Shown here: piece after piece, positions 6,550-15,995 of the stretch
Layout: the number at the start of each line of letters is the position of its first letter
Position numbering within the stretch: position 1 is the stretch's first letter
Assembly: GCA_964528575.1 (NCBI GenBank)
Contig: CAZGTQ010000135.1
Location: forward strand, 1 to 16,035
DNA length: 16,035 nucleotides
Direction: 5' to 3'
Source of the DNA: CAZGTQ01 sp964528575
Lineage (GTDB): Bacteria > Planctomycetota > UBA1135 > GCA-002686595
The notes under the pieces: generated by a model
Seen by the model: the letters and a program-made list of their open reading frames with translations, nothing else
Databases searched by the model: none
What the model was told of the DNA's origin: nothing
Translations under genes and position numbers: made by a program

Positions 6550-7458
6550 ATGAGCGGCGAGGGGACGAGCGGCGCGAGGACGAGCGGCACGGGGACGAGC
6601 TGCACGGGGACGGGGACCGGCGACGCGCGTGTGGATGCGCTCGCGCGGCTCGTGGCGGTGATCGATCGGCTGCGCGACCCCGAGGGCGGCTGCCCGTGGG
6701 ACCTCGAGCAGACGGTCGAGAGCATCGCTCCGAGCGCTGTCGAGGAGGCGCACGAGCTCGTCGAAGCGATCGAGCAGGGCGACGAGGCGGGGGCGGTCGA
6801 GGAGGCGGGCGACGTGCTCCTCGTCGTGACGCTCCTCGCGCGCATCGCCGAGCAGGCGGGCCGCTTCGACCTCGCGCGCGCGGCCGGCGCGGCGAGCGAC
6901 AAGCTCGTCCGGCGCCACCCGCACGTCTTCGGCGACGTGTCGGTCCACGACGCGCCGCACGCGATCGCGAATTGGGAGCGCATCAAGGCGGGCGAGCGGG
7001 CGGCCGAGCGCGTCGATGCGAGCGCGCTCGCCGGCGTGCCGGTCGCGCTGCCCGCGCTGCAACGCGCCGATCGGCTCGGCGCCAAGGCGATCGCGGCGGG
7101 GTTTCGCTGGACGGACGCGCGGGGCGCGCTCGCCAAGCTCACCGAGGAGCTCGAGGAGCTGCGCGAGGCGGCGGAGGCGGCGTGGGCGCAGTCCGGCGGC
7201 GCGGCGGGCGCGGAGGCCGACGAGGCGCGCCGCGCGCGGCTCGAGAGCGAGCTCGGCGACGTGCTGCTCGCGGGCGCGCTCTTCGGCCGCTACGTGGGCG
7301 TCGATCCCGAGCGGGCGCTGCGCGGCGCGGTGCGGCGCTTCGAGGCGCGCTTCCGGCACATGGAGAGCGAGCTGGCAGGGGATTTGCGGGACGCGCCGCT
7401 GCCGCAGCTCCTCGAAGCCTGGCAACGGGCGAAAATGGCGACCGCCGACGAGCGTTAG
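6550..7458 (+). CDS. mazG: Nucleoside triphosphate pyrophosphohydrolase MazG
   Basis: Protein of 302 residues with the two-domain MazG layout (E. coli MazG is 263). It hydrolyses NTPs/dNTPs to monophosphate and pyrophosphate, cleaning nucleotide pools and possibly damping (p)ppGpp responses. Domain 1 opens with LARLVAVIDRLRDPEGGCPWD and has the metal-binding helices EEAHE (65-69) and EEAGD (84-88). RRHPHVFG and the NWERIK segment follow. Domain 2 has LTEELEEL and ELGDVLLAGALFGRY. ATG 6550 has no ribosome site but lies exactly 7 nt after a TAGGCT hexamer. An alternative is GTG 6631 (residue 28), where the conserved part begins. The extra N-terminus is a five-residue Thr/Ser/Gly repeat. There is also an Ala-rich insert near residues 215-230. 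The gene sits 10 nt after the channel gene and 22 nt before the ABC ATPase. Confidence 0.93.
   Translation: MSGEGTSGARTSGTGTSCTGTGTGDARVDALARLVAVIDRLRDPEGGCPWDLEQTVESIAPSAVEEAHELVEAIEQGDEAGAVEEAGDVLLVVTLLARIAEQAGRFDLARAAGAASDKLVRRHPHVFGDVSVHDAPHAIANWERIKAGERAAERVDASALAGVPVALPALQRADRLGAKAIAAGFRWTDARGALAKLTEELEELREAAEAAWAQSGGAAGAEADEARRARLESELGDVLLAGALFGRYVGVDPERALRGAVRRFEARFRHMESELAGDLRDAPLPQLLEAWQRAKMATADER
6565..6624 (+). repeat. 15-bp in-frame tandem repeat at the mazG 5' end
   Basis: Units start at 6565, 6580, 6595 and (degenerate) 6610, with consensus ACGAGCGGCACGGGG. They encode TSGAR-TSGTG-TSCTG-TGTGD. The period is a multiple of three, so gain or loss of a unit would keep the frame. 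The repeat lies before the conserved MazG domain and is probably a disordered tail, or it is upstream of the true start if GTG 6631 is used. Confidence 0.7.
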
Positions 7459-7480
7459 GACCGCCGGAGACCCCCCCCGC

Positions 7481-8239
7481 ATGACCGCGACAGAACGAGC
7501 GACCATCGTCCGCTCCAAGGGCCTGTTCAAGATCTACGGCGTCGCCCCGCACCAGTCGACGGTGCTCAAGGACGTCGATCTCGCCGTCGAGCCCGGCGAG
7601 TTCGTCTGCGTCATGGGCCCGAGCGGATCGGGCAAGTCGACGCTGCTGCACCTGCTCTCCGGCCTCGACGAGCCGTCGGCGGGAGCGGTGTTCCTCAACG
7701 ACGTCAACCTCGGCTCGCTCGGCCTGCACGAGCGGACGATCGCGCGGCGCGAGACGATCGGCTACGTGTTCCAGTTCTTCAACCTGCTGCCGAACCTCGA
7801 CCTCGTCGAGAACGTCGGCTTGCCGCTCGCGATCCAGGGCAAGAAGCCGAGCCAGCAGAGCGAGCTCGTCCTCGGGTTGCTCGAGCGCTTCGGGCTCGCC
7901 GAACGCCACAACGCGTTCCCACACCAGCTCTCCGCGGGCCAGATGCAGCGCGCGTCGATCGCGCGCGCGCTCGCCGGCGGGCAGCCGCTGCTCCTGTGCG
8001 ACGAGCCGACCGGCAACCTGAGCCAGAAGGCGGGGCGCGAGGTGATGGAGCACCTGCGCGGCGTGTGCGACGACGACGGCAAGACCGTGTTGCTCGTCAC
8101 GCACAACCCGCGCGACGCGACCTACGCGGATCGCGTGGTCTTCCTCGTCGACGGCGCGCTCGACCGCGCGCGCGAGCTGCGCGGACCCGACCTCGCCGTC
8201 GAGGACGTCCACGAAGCGCTCGCGGCGCTGCACATCTGA
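7481..8239 (+). CDS. ABC transporter ATP-binding protein (MacB/LolD type)
   Basis: Protein of 252 residues, a complete ABC ATPase. It has Walker A GPSGSGKST (46-54), a Q-loop in FQFFNLLPNLDLVENV, signature LSAGQ (150-154), Walker B LLLCDEP with D174/E175, and an H-loop with His208 in VTHNP. The Q-loop region and the overall pattern are those of the LolD/MacB/FtsE branch, which powers FtsX-fold permeases. Those systems act in lipoprotein release, efflux or mechanotransmission rather than classical import. The permease gene follows after 15 nt, so the two form one transporter. ATG 7481 is used; a GGAG site (7466-7469) lies 11 nt upstream, longer than ideal, with a run of eight C (7471-7478) between them. 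The substrate cannot be deduced, and no periplasmic adaptor gene (MacA/HlyD type) is present in the window. Confidence 0.93.
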   Translation: MTATERATIVRSKGLFKIYGVAPHQSTVLKDVDLAVEPGEFVCVMGPSGSGKSTLLHLLSGLDEPSAGAVFLNDVNLGSLGLHERTIARRETIGYVFQFFNLLPNLDLVENVGLPLAIQGKKPSQQSELVLGLLERFGLAERHNAFPHQLSAGQMQRASIARALAGGQPLLLCDEPTGNLSQKAGREVMEHLRGVCDDDGKTVLLVTHNPRDATYADRVVFLVDGALDRARELRGPDLAVEDVHEALAALHI

Positions 8240-8254
8240 GCGGAGCGGCTGACG

Positions 8255-10861
8255 ATGGGACTGGGCTACCGACTCGCGCGCCAGAGCCTGCGCCAACGAC
8301 CCGGACGCACGTTCTTCAGTGTGCTGGGGGTCGCGGTGGGCATCGCGACCGTCGTCGCGATCTTCACGCTCGACCACAACACGGTGCTCTCGCGCTCGCG
8401 GCCGTCCGCGACGGACTGGACCGCGGACCTCGAGGTGCGGCCCGGGGACGAGCTCGATGACCCGCGCGGGCGGCTCTCCGAGATCGACGGCATCGCGGGG
8501 CTCTCGGCGTACTTCCAGAAGGACGCGCTGCTGCGCGCCGAGCGGGCGGCGGGCGAGGCGCGCCCCGAGCGGCGGCTCGTGCGCCTCGTCGCGCTCGAGG
8601 CGGACGCCGCGGCGCAGCTCGGCGCGTACCACCTCGCCGCGGGGCGCGACATCGACGCCGGCGCGACCGAGTCCGAGCTGTTGCTCGGCGACGCGCTCGC
8701 CGCCGAGCTCGGCGTCGAGGCGGGCGAGCGCGTCTACCTCGCCCAGCCGCAGCGCATGGCGCAGAGGGTCTGCATCGACGGCCAGGAGGTCGTCGTCGAC
8801 GAGCAGCCGCCCGAGCCGATCGACCACGCGTTCCGCGTCGCGGGCGTCCTCGCGCGGGAGAAGCTCGGCCGCAAGGCGATGGGCCAGGTCGTCGTCGTCG
8901 ACTTCGCGCGCGGCGCGGCGCTCTTCGCCGACTCGTTCGTGCAGCCGAGCTACCTCGTCATGCGCGACCAGGCGGTCGACATCGAGCGGCTCGAGGAGAG
9001 CCTGGGCCGCGACTTCACGTACAGCACGAACCGCAGCGCCGTCGTCGGCCAGCAGGCGGACGAGCGCGCGTTCCGCAACGGCGTGCGCATCGCGGGCCTG
9101 CTCGCGCTCGTCCTCGGCCTGTTCGTGATCTTCCACACGCTCTCGATGTCGCTCGTCGAGCGCGTGCGCGAGGTCGCCGTGCTGCACGCGCTCGGCGCGA
9201 GCCGCCGCCAGATCGGGCGCATCTTCTTCGGCGAGGCGCTCCTGATCGCTGCGCTCGCCGCGGTGCTCGGCCTCGCGGGCGGGCTGCTCCTCGCGCTCGT
9301 CATGCTGCGCATGGGCATCACGACGCTCGGCGTCTCGGGCGGCGTCGACGTGTTCGAGGTGCCGTGGAACGTCGTCGCGCCGCTCGTCGGCGTCGGCGTG
9401 AGCATCGCGCTGCTCGGCTCGGTCTACCCGCTCCTGCGCGCGCGCGGGACGGACGTCGTCACCGCGCTGCGCGGCGAGGAGGTGGCGCGCGGGAACAGGG
9501 TCGCGCGCGGATTCCATCTGGCCGCGGCGATCCTGCTGGCGATGATCCTGCCGGCGCTGTACTTCGTGATCGTGCCGGTGGTCGGGGAGAGCGACCGCGC
9601 GCTCGTCGGCGTCGTGCTCGCGGGCCTGGGCGTGCTCGGGCTGCTCGTCGCGCTGCCGCTCGTCGCGCCCGGCGTCGTCGGTGCCGCGTGCCGGGCGATC
9701 GCGCGGCCGTTCAGCGAGCGCTGGCCGCTGGCGGGCAAGCTGTCGGCGCGCTCGATCCAGCAGAGCCCCTCGCGCGCCGCGGCATCGGTGACCGCGATCG
9801 CGCTCGTCACCGCGGCCTTCGTCGGGCTCAAGGGCATGACGAACAGCCTGCGCGCGGAGACGGTGCGGTGGGCCGAGGAGTCGGTCGTGAACAAGGTCTG
9901 GGTCGACGGCCTGCCGAACACCGACTTCGAGGCGCTGCGGGCGCAGCTCGCGCGCTACCCGGGCGTGCTCGGCGTCGAGCCCGGCGACTCGAAGGTCACC
10001 GGCGGGCCGTTCGACGTCGTCGGCGTGCGCACGCAGGAGCTCGCGCGCTATGGCCCGTGCGCGGACGATCCCGCGCTCCTGCGTGCGATGGAGGAGGGGC
10101 AGGGGATGATCCTCTCGCGCCGCCTCGCGCAGCACCAGGGCAAGAAGGTCGGCGACCCGATCCACCTGCACACGCCGGGGAGCGGCGTGCAGAGCTTCCC
10201 CGTCGTCGCGATCTCCGACGCGTACGGCTACTCGCCGCATCCCGACGAGCGCATGTACGGCGTCATCAGCGACAGCCTGGTCGAGCGCTACTACTGCCTC
10301 GACCGCGACACGAGCACGCGGATCGCGGTGCGGCTCGCCGACGGCGCGGACAGCTCGGTCGTGCCGACCGCGGTGCACGAGCTACTGCCGAACGAGCAGG
10401 AGCTGCGCTTCGAGGGCGGCGACTCGATCCTCGCCTTCCATCTGAAGGACATCACGCGCGACTTCTTCCTGTTCGACATCATCTTCGGGCTCACCGCGCT
10501 GCTCGCCGCGCTCGGCGTGCTCAACGGGCAGCTCCTGACCGCGATGGAACGCTCGAAGGAGCTCGGCGTGCTGCGCGCGCTCGGGATGACGCGCCGGCAG
10601 GTCGCGGGCATGGTCCTGCTCGAGTCGGGCGTCGTCGGAGCGTGCGGAGGCGTGCTCGGCCTCGCCCTCGGCGGCCTGATGACGCCGGTGATCGTCGAGG
10701 CGCTGCAGGTGATCTCCGGGCTGCCGCTGCCGCACAAGAGCGCCGGCCCGTACCTCGGCCTGTGCCTCGCGGGCGCGCTCGCGCTGGCCCTGGTGGCGGG
10801 GCTCTACCCGATCTGGCGGATGAACCGGCTGGACGCGGTCCGGGCCGTGCGCACGAGCTGA
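8255..10861 (+). CDS. ABC transporter permease with two FtsX domains
   Basis: Protein of 868 residues, about twice the size of MacB/LolE-type permeases, built as two tandem halves. An N-terminal TM helix (about 22-42) is followed by an extracytoplasmic MacB-PCD-like domain (about 45-270). The first FtsX domain (about 272-405) carries the coupling signature ERVREVAVLHALGASRRQI near residue 300. A middle TM pair (about 425-485), another TM helix (about 510-530) and a second extracytoplasmic region come next. The second FtsX domain (about 735-868) carries ERSKELGVLRALGMTRRQV near 765 and ends in YPIWRMNRLDAVRAVR. The duplicated arrangement is typical of FtsX-family permeases annotated as DevC/LolE-like or 'FtsX-like permease', where one polypeptide supplies both transmembrane halves. 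ATG 8255 follows CGGAGCGG (8241-8248) and lies 15 nt after the ATPase stop. The transported substrate is unknown. Confidence 0.92.
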   Translation: MGLGYRLARQSLRQRPGRTFFSVLGVAVGIATVVAIFTLDHNTVLSRSRPSATDWTADLEVRPGDELDDPRGRLSEIDGIAGLSAYFQKDALLRAERAAGEARPERRLVRLVALEADAAAQLGAYHLAAGRDIDAGATESELLLGDALAAELGVEAGERVYLAQPQRMAQRVCIDGQEVVVDEQPPEPIDHAFRVAGVLAREKLGRKAMGQVVVVDFARGAALFADSFVQPSYLVMRDQAVDIERLEESLGRDFTYSTNRSAVVGQQADERAFRNGVRIAGLLALVLGLFVIFHTLSMSLVERVREVAVLHALGASRRQIGRIFFGEALLIAALAAVLGLAGGLLLALVMLRMGITTLGVSGGVDVFEVPWNVVAPLVGVGVSIALLGSVYPLLRARGTDVVTALRGEEVARGNRVARGFHLAAAILLAMILPALYFVIVPVVGESDRALVGVVLAGLGVLGLLVALPLVAPGVVGAACRAIARPFSERWPLAGKLSARSIQQSPSRAAASVTAIALVTAAFVGLKGMTNSLRAETVRWAEESVVNKVWVDGLPNTDFEALRAQLARYPGVLGVEPGDSKVTGGPFDVVGVRTQELARYGPCADDPALLRAMEEGQGMILSRRLAQHQGKKVGDPIHLHTPGSGVQSFPVVAISDAYGYSPHPDERMYGVISDSLVERYYCLDRDTSTRIAVRLADGADSSVVPTAVHELLPNEQELRFEGGDSILAFHLKDITRDFFLFDIIFGLTALLAALGVLNGQLLTAMERSKELGVLRALGMTRRQVAGMVLLESGVVGACGGVLGLALGGLMTPVIVEALQVISGLPLPHKSAGPYLGLCLAGALALALVAGLYPIWRMNRLDAVRAVRTS

Positions 10862-10927
10862 CGCTAGCCAGATTGCTTCCGGGATCGAATCGGCCCGGCC
10901 CCCTTTTCTCCGCCCGGCGGCCGCGGC

Positions 10928-10933
10928 TATACT
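10928..10933 (+). promoter_or_regulatory. Candidate -10 element (TATACT) of the tRNA-Asp gene
   Basis: TATACT is close to the TATAAT consensus and lies 15 nt before the mature tRNA 5' end. A T-rich patch at 10904-10909 (TTTTCT) is about the right distance upstream for a weak -35. Confidence 0.6.
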
Positions 10934-10948
10934 CCCGCCCCGAAGCGC

Positions 10949-11025
10949 GGGGACGTAGCTCAATTGGTTAGAGTGCCGGCCTGTCACGCCGGAGGTTGCG
11001 GGTTCAAGTCCCGTCGTCCTCGCCA
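10949..11025 (+). tRNA. tRNA-Asp (GTC)
   Basis: 77 nt including an encoded CCA (11023-11025). The acceptor stem GGGGACG pairs with CGTCCTC (11015-11021), with one G-U pair at 2-71, and the discriminator is G73 as expected for tRNA-Asp. The anticodon arm CCGGC-CTGTCAC-GCCGG gives anticodon GTC. The T arm has GCGGG-TTCAAGT-CCCGT. If QueC feeds queuosine synthesis, position 34 G of this tRNA would be a normal queuosine site. Confidence 0.97.
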
Positions 11026-11092
11026 TCCTCGCTCCTCGACGCCGCCACCCTGCCGGGGCGCAGCGTGCAGGACCACCCGCGTCGGAGCGGGC

Positions 11093-11109
11093 CCGGCGGC
11101 TCCCGCCGG
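11093..11109 (+). terminator. Hairpin after tRNA-Asp, possible terminator
   Basis: CCGGCGG-CTC-CCGCCGG is a perfect 7-bp stem with a 3-nt loop, 68 nt after the tRNA 3' end. The following bases (ATCGTTCT) are only weakly U-rich, so intrinsic termination is uncertain. It could instead be a processing or antitermination structure before rnd. Confidence 0.4.
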
Positions 11110-11177
11110 ATCGTTCTAGCCCCTCTGCCGTCCGCCGTCCGTTCGCGCTCCGCCGCCACACGCCGATCGACCCCTCC

Positions 11178-12419
11178 ATGCCTGCCTTCGAGCGCCCTGG
11201 GGATCTGCCGCCGCCGATCCTGGTCGAGGACGCTGCGGTCTTCGGCCGGCTGCTCGACGTCCTGGCCCGCTGCGACGAGGTCGCGTTCGACACCGAGGCG
11301 GACTCCTTCTTCAACTACCGCGAGAAGGTCTGTCTGGTCCAGGTGACGGCCGACGGGGCCGACTACCTCGTCGACCCGCTCGCAGGCTTCGACCTGGCGC
11401 CGCTGGGCGAGGTGCTCGCCGACCCGCGCACGACGAAGGTCTTCCACGACGGCGAGTACGACGTCCTGATCCTGAAGCGCGACTTCGGCTTCGAGTTCCG
11501 CGGGATGTTCGACACGCGCGTCGCCGCCGCCGCGCTGGGCGTCGCGAATCCCGGCCTCGCGTCCGTGCTGGGCGATCTGTTCGAGGTCGAGCTCGACAAG
11601 TCGCAGCAGCGCTCGGACTGGAGCCGCCGGCCGCTGACGCCCAAGCAGATCGCTTACGCGCGGCTCGACACGCACTACCTCGTCCCGCTGATGCACCACC
11701 TGCGCCCGCGTCTCGAGGAGCGCGGCGTCGCGATGGTCGTCGAAGGCGAGTGCCGCCGCGTCGAGACGCTCGAGCCGGCCGAGCGCGCCTTCGATCCCGA
11801 CGAGTTCGTGCGCATCAAGGGCGCGCGGACGCTCGATCCCGACCAGATGCAGGCGCTGCGCTCGCTCTTCGTGCTGCGCGACGAGCGCGCCCGCGAACGC
11901 GACCAGCCGCCGTTCAAGGTGCTCTCGAACGCGCACCTGATCCAGCTCGCGCGCGCCCGGCCGCGCACGGCGCGCGACGTCGCCCGCCTGCGCGACTTCC
12001 CGCCGCGTCTCGCGCGCCAGATGGGCGACGCGATCGCCGGCGCGGTGCGCGAGGCGGCCGAGCAGGGCCCGCTCGCGAGGGTGCCGCGGCTGGCCTCGCG
12101 GGACGGCACCGGCCGGCTCGACGACGCACAGCTCGAGCTGCACGAGCGCATCAAGGCCTGGCGCAAGGAGCGGGCGATCGCGGACGACTTCGACGCGTCG
12201 CTCGTGCTGAACCGGCACGCGCTGCTCGCGCTCGTCCACGAGCGTCCGGAGAGTCTCGAGGAGCTGCGCGCCGTGGCCGGCGTCCAGGACTGGCAGGCCG
12301 AGCGCTACGGCGAAGCGATCGTCGCGCTCGTGCGCGACTTCGAGCGCGACGTCGCGGCCGGGAAGATCCCGACGAATGCGCGTCGCCGGGGCCGCCCGCG
12401 CCGGCGCGGCGGGGCGTGA
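11178..12419 (+). CDS. rnd: Ribonuclease D
   Basis: Protein of 413 residues. RNase D is a 3'-5' exoribonuclease that trims tRNA precursors. The DEDDy catalytic set is intact: Asp38 and Glu40 in FDTEAD, Asp95 in FHDGEYD, and Tyr160 with Asp164 in YARLDTHYL. The exonuclease domain spans about 12-185. Two HRDC-type helical domains follow (about 195-300 and 320-395), as in E. coli RNase D, and the protein ends in a very basic tail (RRRGRPRRRGG) that may help bind RNA. ATG 11178 is the first start that precedes the conserved domain; no ribosome site is visible before it. The gene lies between tRNA-Asp upstream and a convergent tRNA-Ala downstream, both with encoded CCA. Confidence 0.95.
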   Translation: MPAFERPGDLPPPILVEDAAVFGRLLDVLARCDEVAFDTEADSFFNYREKVCLVQVTADGADYLVDPLAGFDLAPLGEVLADPRTTKVFHDGEYDVLILKRDFGFEFRGMFDTRVAAAALGVANPGLASVLGDLFEVELDKSQQRSDWSRRPLTPKQIAYARLDTHYLVPLMHHLRPRLEERGVAMVVEGECRRVETLEPAERAFDPDEFVRIKGARTLDPDQMQALRSLFVLRDERARERDQPPFKVLSNAHLIQLARARPRTARDVARLRDFPPRLARQMGDAIAGAVREAAEQGPLARVPRLASRDGTGRLDDAQLELHERIKAWRKERAIADDFDASLVLNRHALLALVHERPESLEELRAVAGVQDWQAERYGEAIVALVRDFERDVAAGKIPTNARRRGRPRRRGGA

Positions 12420-12453
12420 TGGCGGCCGGGATGGAGGTCGCGGCGGCCCGTGT

Positions 12454-12529
12454 TGGTGGAGACGATGGGAGTCGAACCCACGACCTCTGCGTTGCGAACG
12501 CAGCGCTCTACCAACTGAGCTACGTCCCC
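12454..12529 (-). tRNA. tRNA-Ala (CGC)
   Basis: 76 nt on the minus strand including an encoded CCA (12456-12454). The acceptor GGGGACG (12529-12523) pairs with CGTCTCC (12464-12458). The third pair is G3:U70, the alanine identity element, and the discriminator is A73. The anticodon arm CTGCG-TTCGCAA-CGCAG gives anticodon CGC, reading the GCG codon that is abundant in this window. The T loop is TTCGACT. Confidence 0.97.
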
Positions 12530-12532
12530 ACT

Positions 12533-12545
12533 CCCGTCACACGGG
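12533..12545 (-). other. Small hairpin in the tRNA-Ala 5' leader
   Basis: CCCGT-CAC-ACGGG (plus-strand reading) folds into a 5-bp stem ending 4 nt before the mature tRNA 5' end. It would lie in the precursor leader removed by RNase P. It is a perfect but short palindrome. Confidence 0.3.
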
Positions 12546-12551
12546 CGCAGA

Positions 12552-12557
12552 ATCCTA
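12552..12557 (-). promoter_or_regulatory. Candidate -10 element (TAGGAT) of the tRNA-Ala gene
   Basis: On the minus strand TAGGAT (12557-12552) fits TANNNT and lies 22 nt before the mature tRNA 5' end, placing the transcript start near 12545. A weak TTCCCC (12580-12575) is 17 nt further upstream. Confidence 0.5.
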
Positions 12558-12637
12558 GTCACCGAGGCGGCGCGGGGGAAGAGCGTGCGGCCGCTCGCTC
12601 GCTCGAATTTGCCGCGGAGCCCGCCCGGGCTGCGGCT

Positions 12638-12643
12638 TAGACT
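12638..12643 (+). promoter_or_regulatory. Candidate -10 element (TAGACT) for acnA
   Basis: TAGACT matches the TAGNNT form seen elsewhere in this window. Transcription would start near 12650, giving a leader of about 70 nt that contains the three 18-bp repeats. No clear -35 is seen. Confidence 0.4.
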
Positions 12644-12697
12644 GCCCGATCCAGCGACCACTGCCCGGTCCAGCGACACTGCCCGGTCCAGCGACCC
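12641..12697 (+). repeat. Three 18-bp tandem repeats in the acnA leader
   Basis: Copies start at 12641, 12660 and 12678, with the unit ACTGCCCGGTCCAGCGAC. The first copy has A for G in CCCGAT and one extra C. The array begins inside the predicted -10 hexamer and ends about 13 nt before the AGGAG ribosome site (12710-12714). Duplicated units therefore fall in the initially transcribed leader. Confidence 0.75.
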
Positions 12698-12721
12698 AGA
12701 GGGATCCCGAGGAGACAGGTC

Positions 12722-15484
<2,763 letters not shown>

Positions 15485-15485
15485 G

Positions 15486-15512
15486 GCGGCGCGGCGCGCC
15501 GCGGCGCGCCGC
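15486..15512 (+). terminator. GC-only palindromic repeat after acnA, possible terminator
   Basis: Two head-to-tail copies of GCGGCGCGCC (15491-15510) are each nearly self-complementary and together form a long perfect palindrome just after the acnA stop. A very stable hairpin is expected, but no U-run follows, so it may act by pausing or as an RNA-end stabiliser rather than as a classic intrinsic terminator. Confidence 0.4.
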
Positions 15513-15687
15513 ACGCCGTCTCGTCCTGGGCAACCGCGGCGGCGAAACGCCATCGCGGTCACCGCCCAGTCCGCGATGCGTTGCAGCCTCCGACCGGGGC
15601 GCGTCCTGTCCGGCCGCAGTAGGCCGTGACGACGAAGGTAGGTCCCCGTCGAGCGGTCGGGTGCGGATTCACCAGATTCGTGGACGG

Positions 15688-15734
15688 CGTGACGTGCGCG
15701 TGAGGGCGGCGTCGACCTCGTGACGAGCGCGTGA
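15688..15734 (+). promoter_or_regulatory. Helically phased CGTGA direct repeats upstream of the FG-GAP gene
   Basis: The 16-bp sequence CGTGACGNGCGCGTGA occurs at 15688-15703 and 15719-15734, 31 bp apart (about three helical turns). Each copy contains two CGTGA pentamers 11 bp apart. A fifth CGTGA lies at 15625. The array stops 24 bp before the predicted -10 hexamer, a normal place for activator sites. The rest of the 286-bp intergenic region shows nothing else I recognise. Confidence 0.35.
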
Positions 15735-15757
15735 CGCAGCCGTCGCGACGGCGGACG

Positions 15758-15763
15758 TAGGCT
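15758..15763 (+). promoter_or_regulatory. Candidate -10 element (TAGGCT) for the FG-GAP gene
   Basis: TAGGCT is followed by exactly 7 nt (CGCGCGC) and then ATG 15771, the same hexamer and spacing as at mazG. No ribosome site is present between them, which fits a leaderless transcript. Confidence 0.5.
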
Positions 15764-15770
15764 CGCGCGC

Positions 15771-15995
15771 ATGCAGCGGAGCATCGCGGCCGCCGTCTGT
15801 GCGTCCTGCGTCGCGCCGAGCGCGTTCGTCGACGAGCCGCGCCCGCACGACTGGTTCGGCATCTCGCTCGCCGTGCTCGGCGACGTCGACGGCGACGGGG
15901 TCGCCGATCTCGCCGTCGCGTCGCCCGCGCCGCCCGGCGGATCGGCGGGCCCCGGCGTCGTGCTGTGGGGGCGGACGCGCGTCGTGCTCGTCTAG
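15771..15995 (+). CDS. FG-GAP repeat protein, interrupted by an in-frame TAG
   Basis: The ATG opens a 74-residue frame: a hydrophobic N-terminus (about 1-19, a plausible but weak export signal), then DWFGISLAVLGDVDGDGVADLAVASP. This is one integrin-type FG-GAP blade with the calcium loop D38-x-D40-G-D42-G-x-x-D46. The frame stops at TAG 15993-15995. Without that codon, the same frame continues to the window end as IEPPPGEPDFGAA, which looks like the lead-in to the next FG-GAP blade. A single blade does not make a propeller, so the visible product is probably the first part of a longer gene with a nonsense codon (mutation, pseudogene or read error). The rest lies outside the window. FG-GAP proteins are typically extracellular. 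Confidence 0.6.
   Translation: MQRSIAAAVCASCVAPSAFVDEPRPHDWFGISLAVLGDVDGDGVADLAVASPAPPGGSAGPGVVLWGRTRVVLV

Noticed and set aside
7139..10378. Long antisense open frame opposite mazG, the ABC ATPase and the permease
   Set aside because: It covers three well-supported genes, has low-complexity Arg/Glu/Asp/His composition and contains no recognisable domain.
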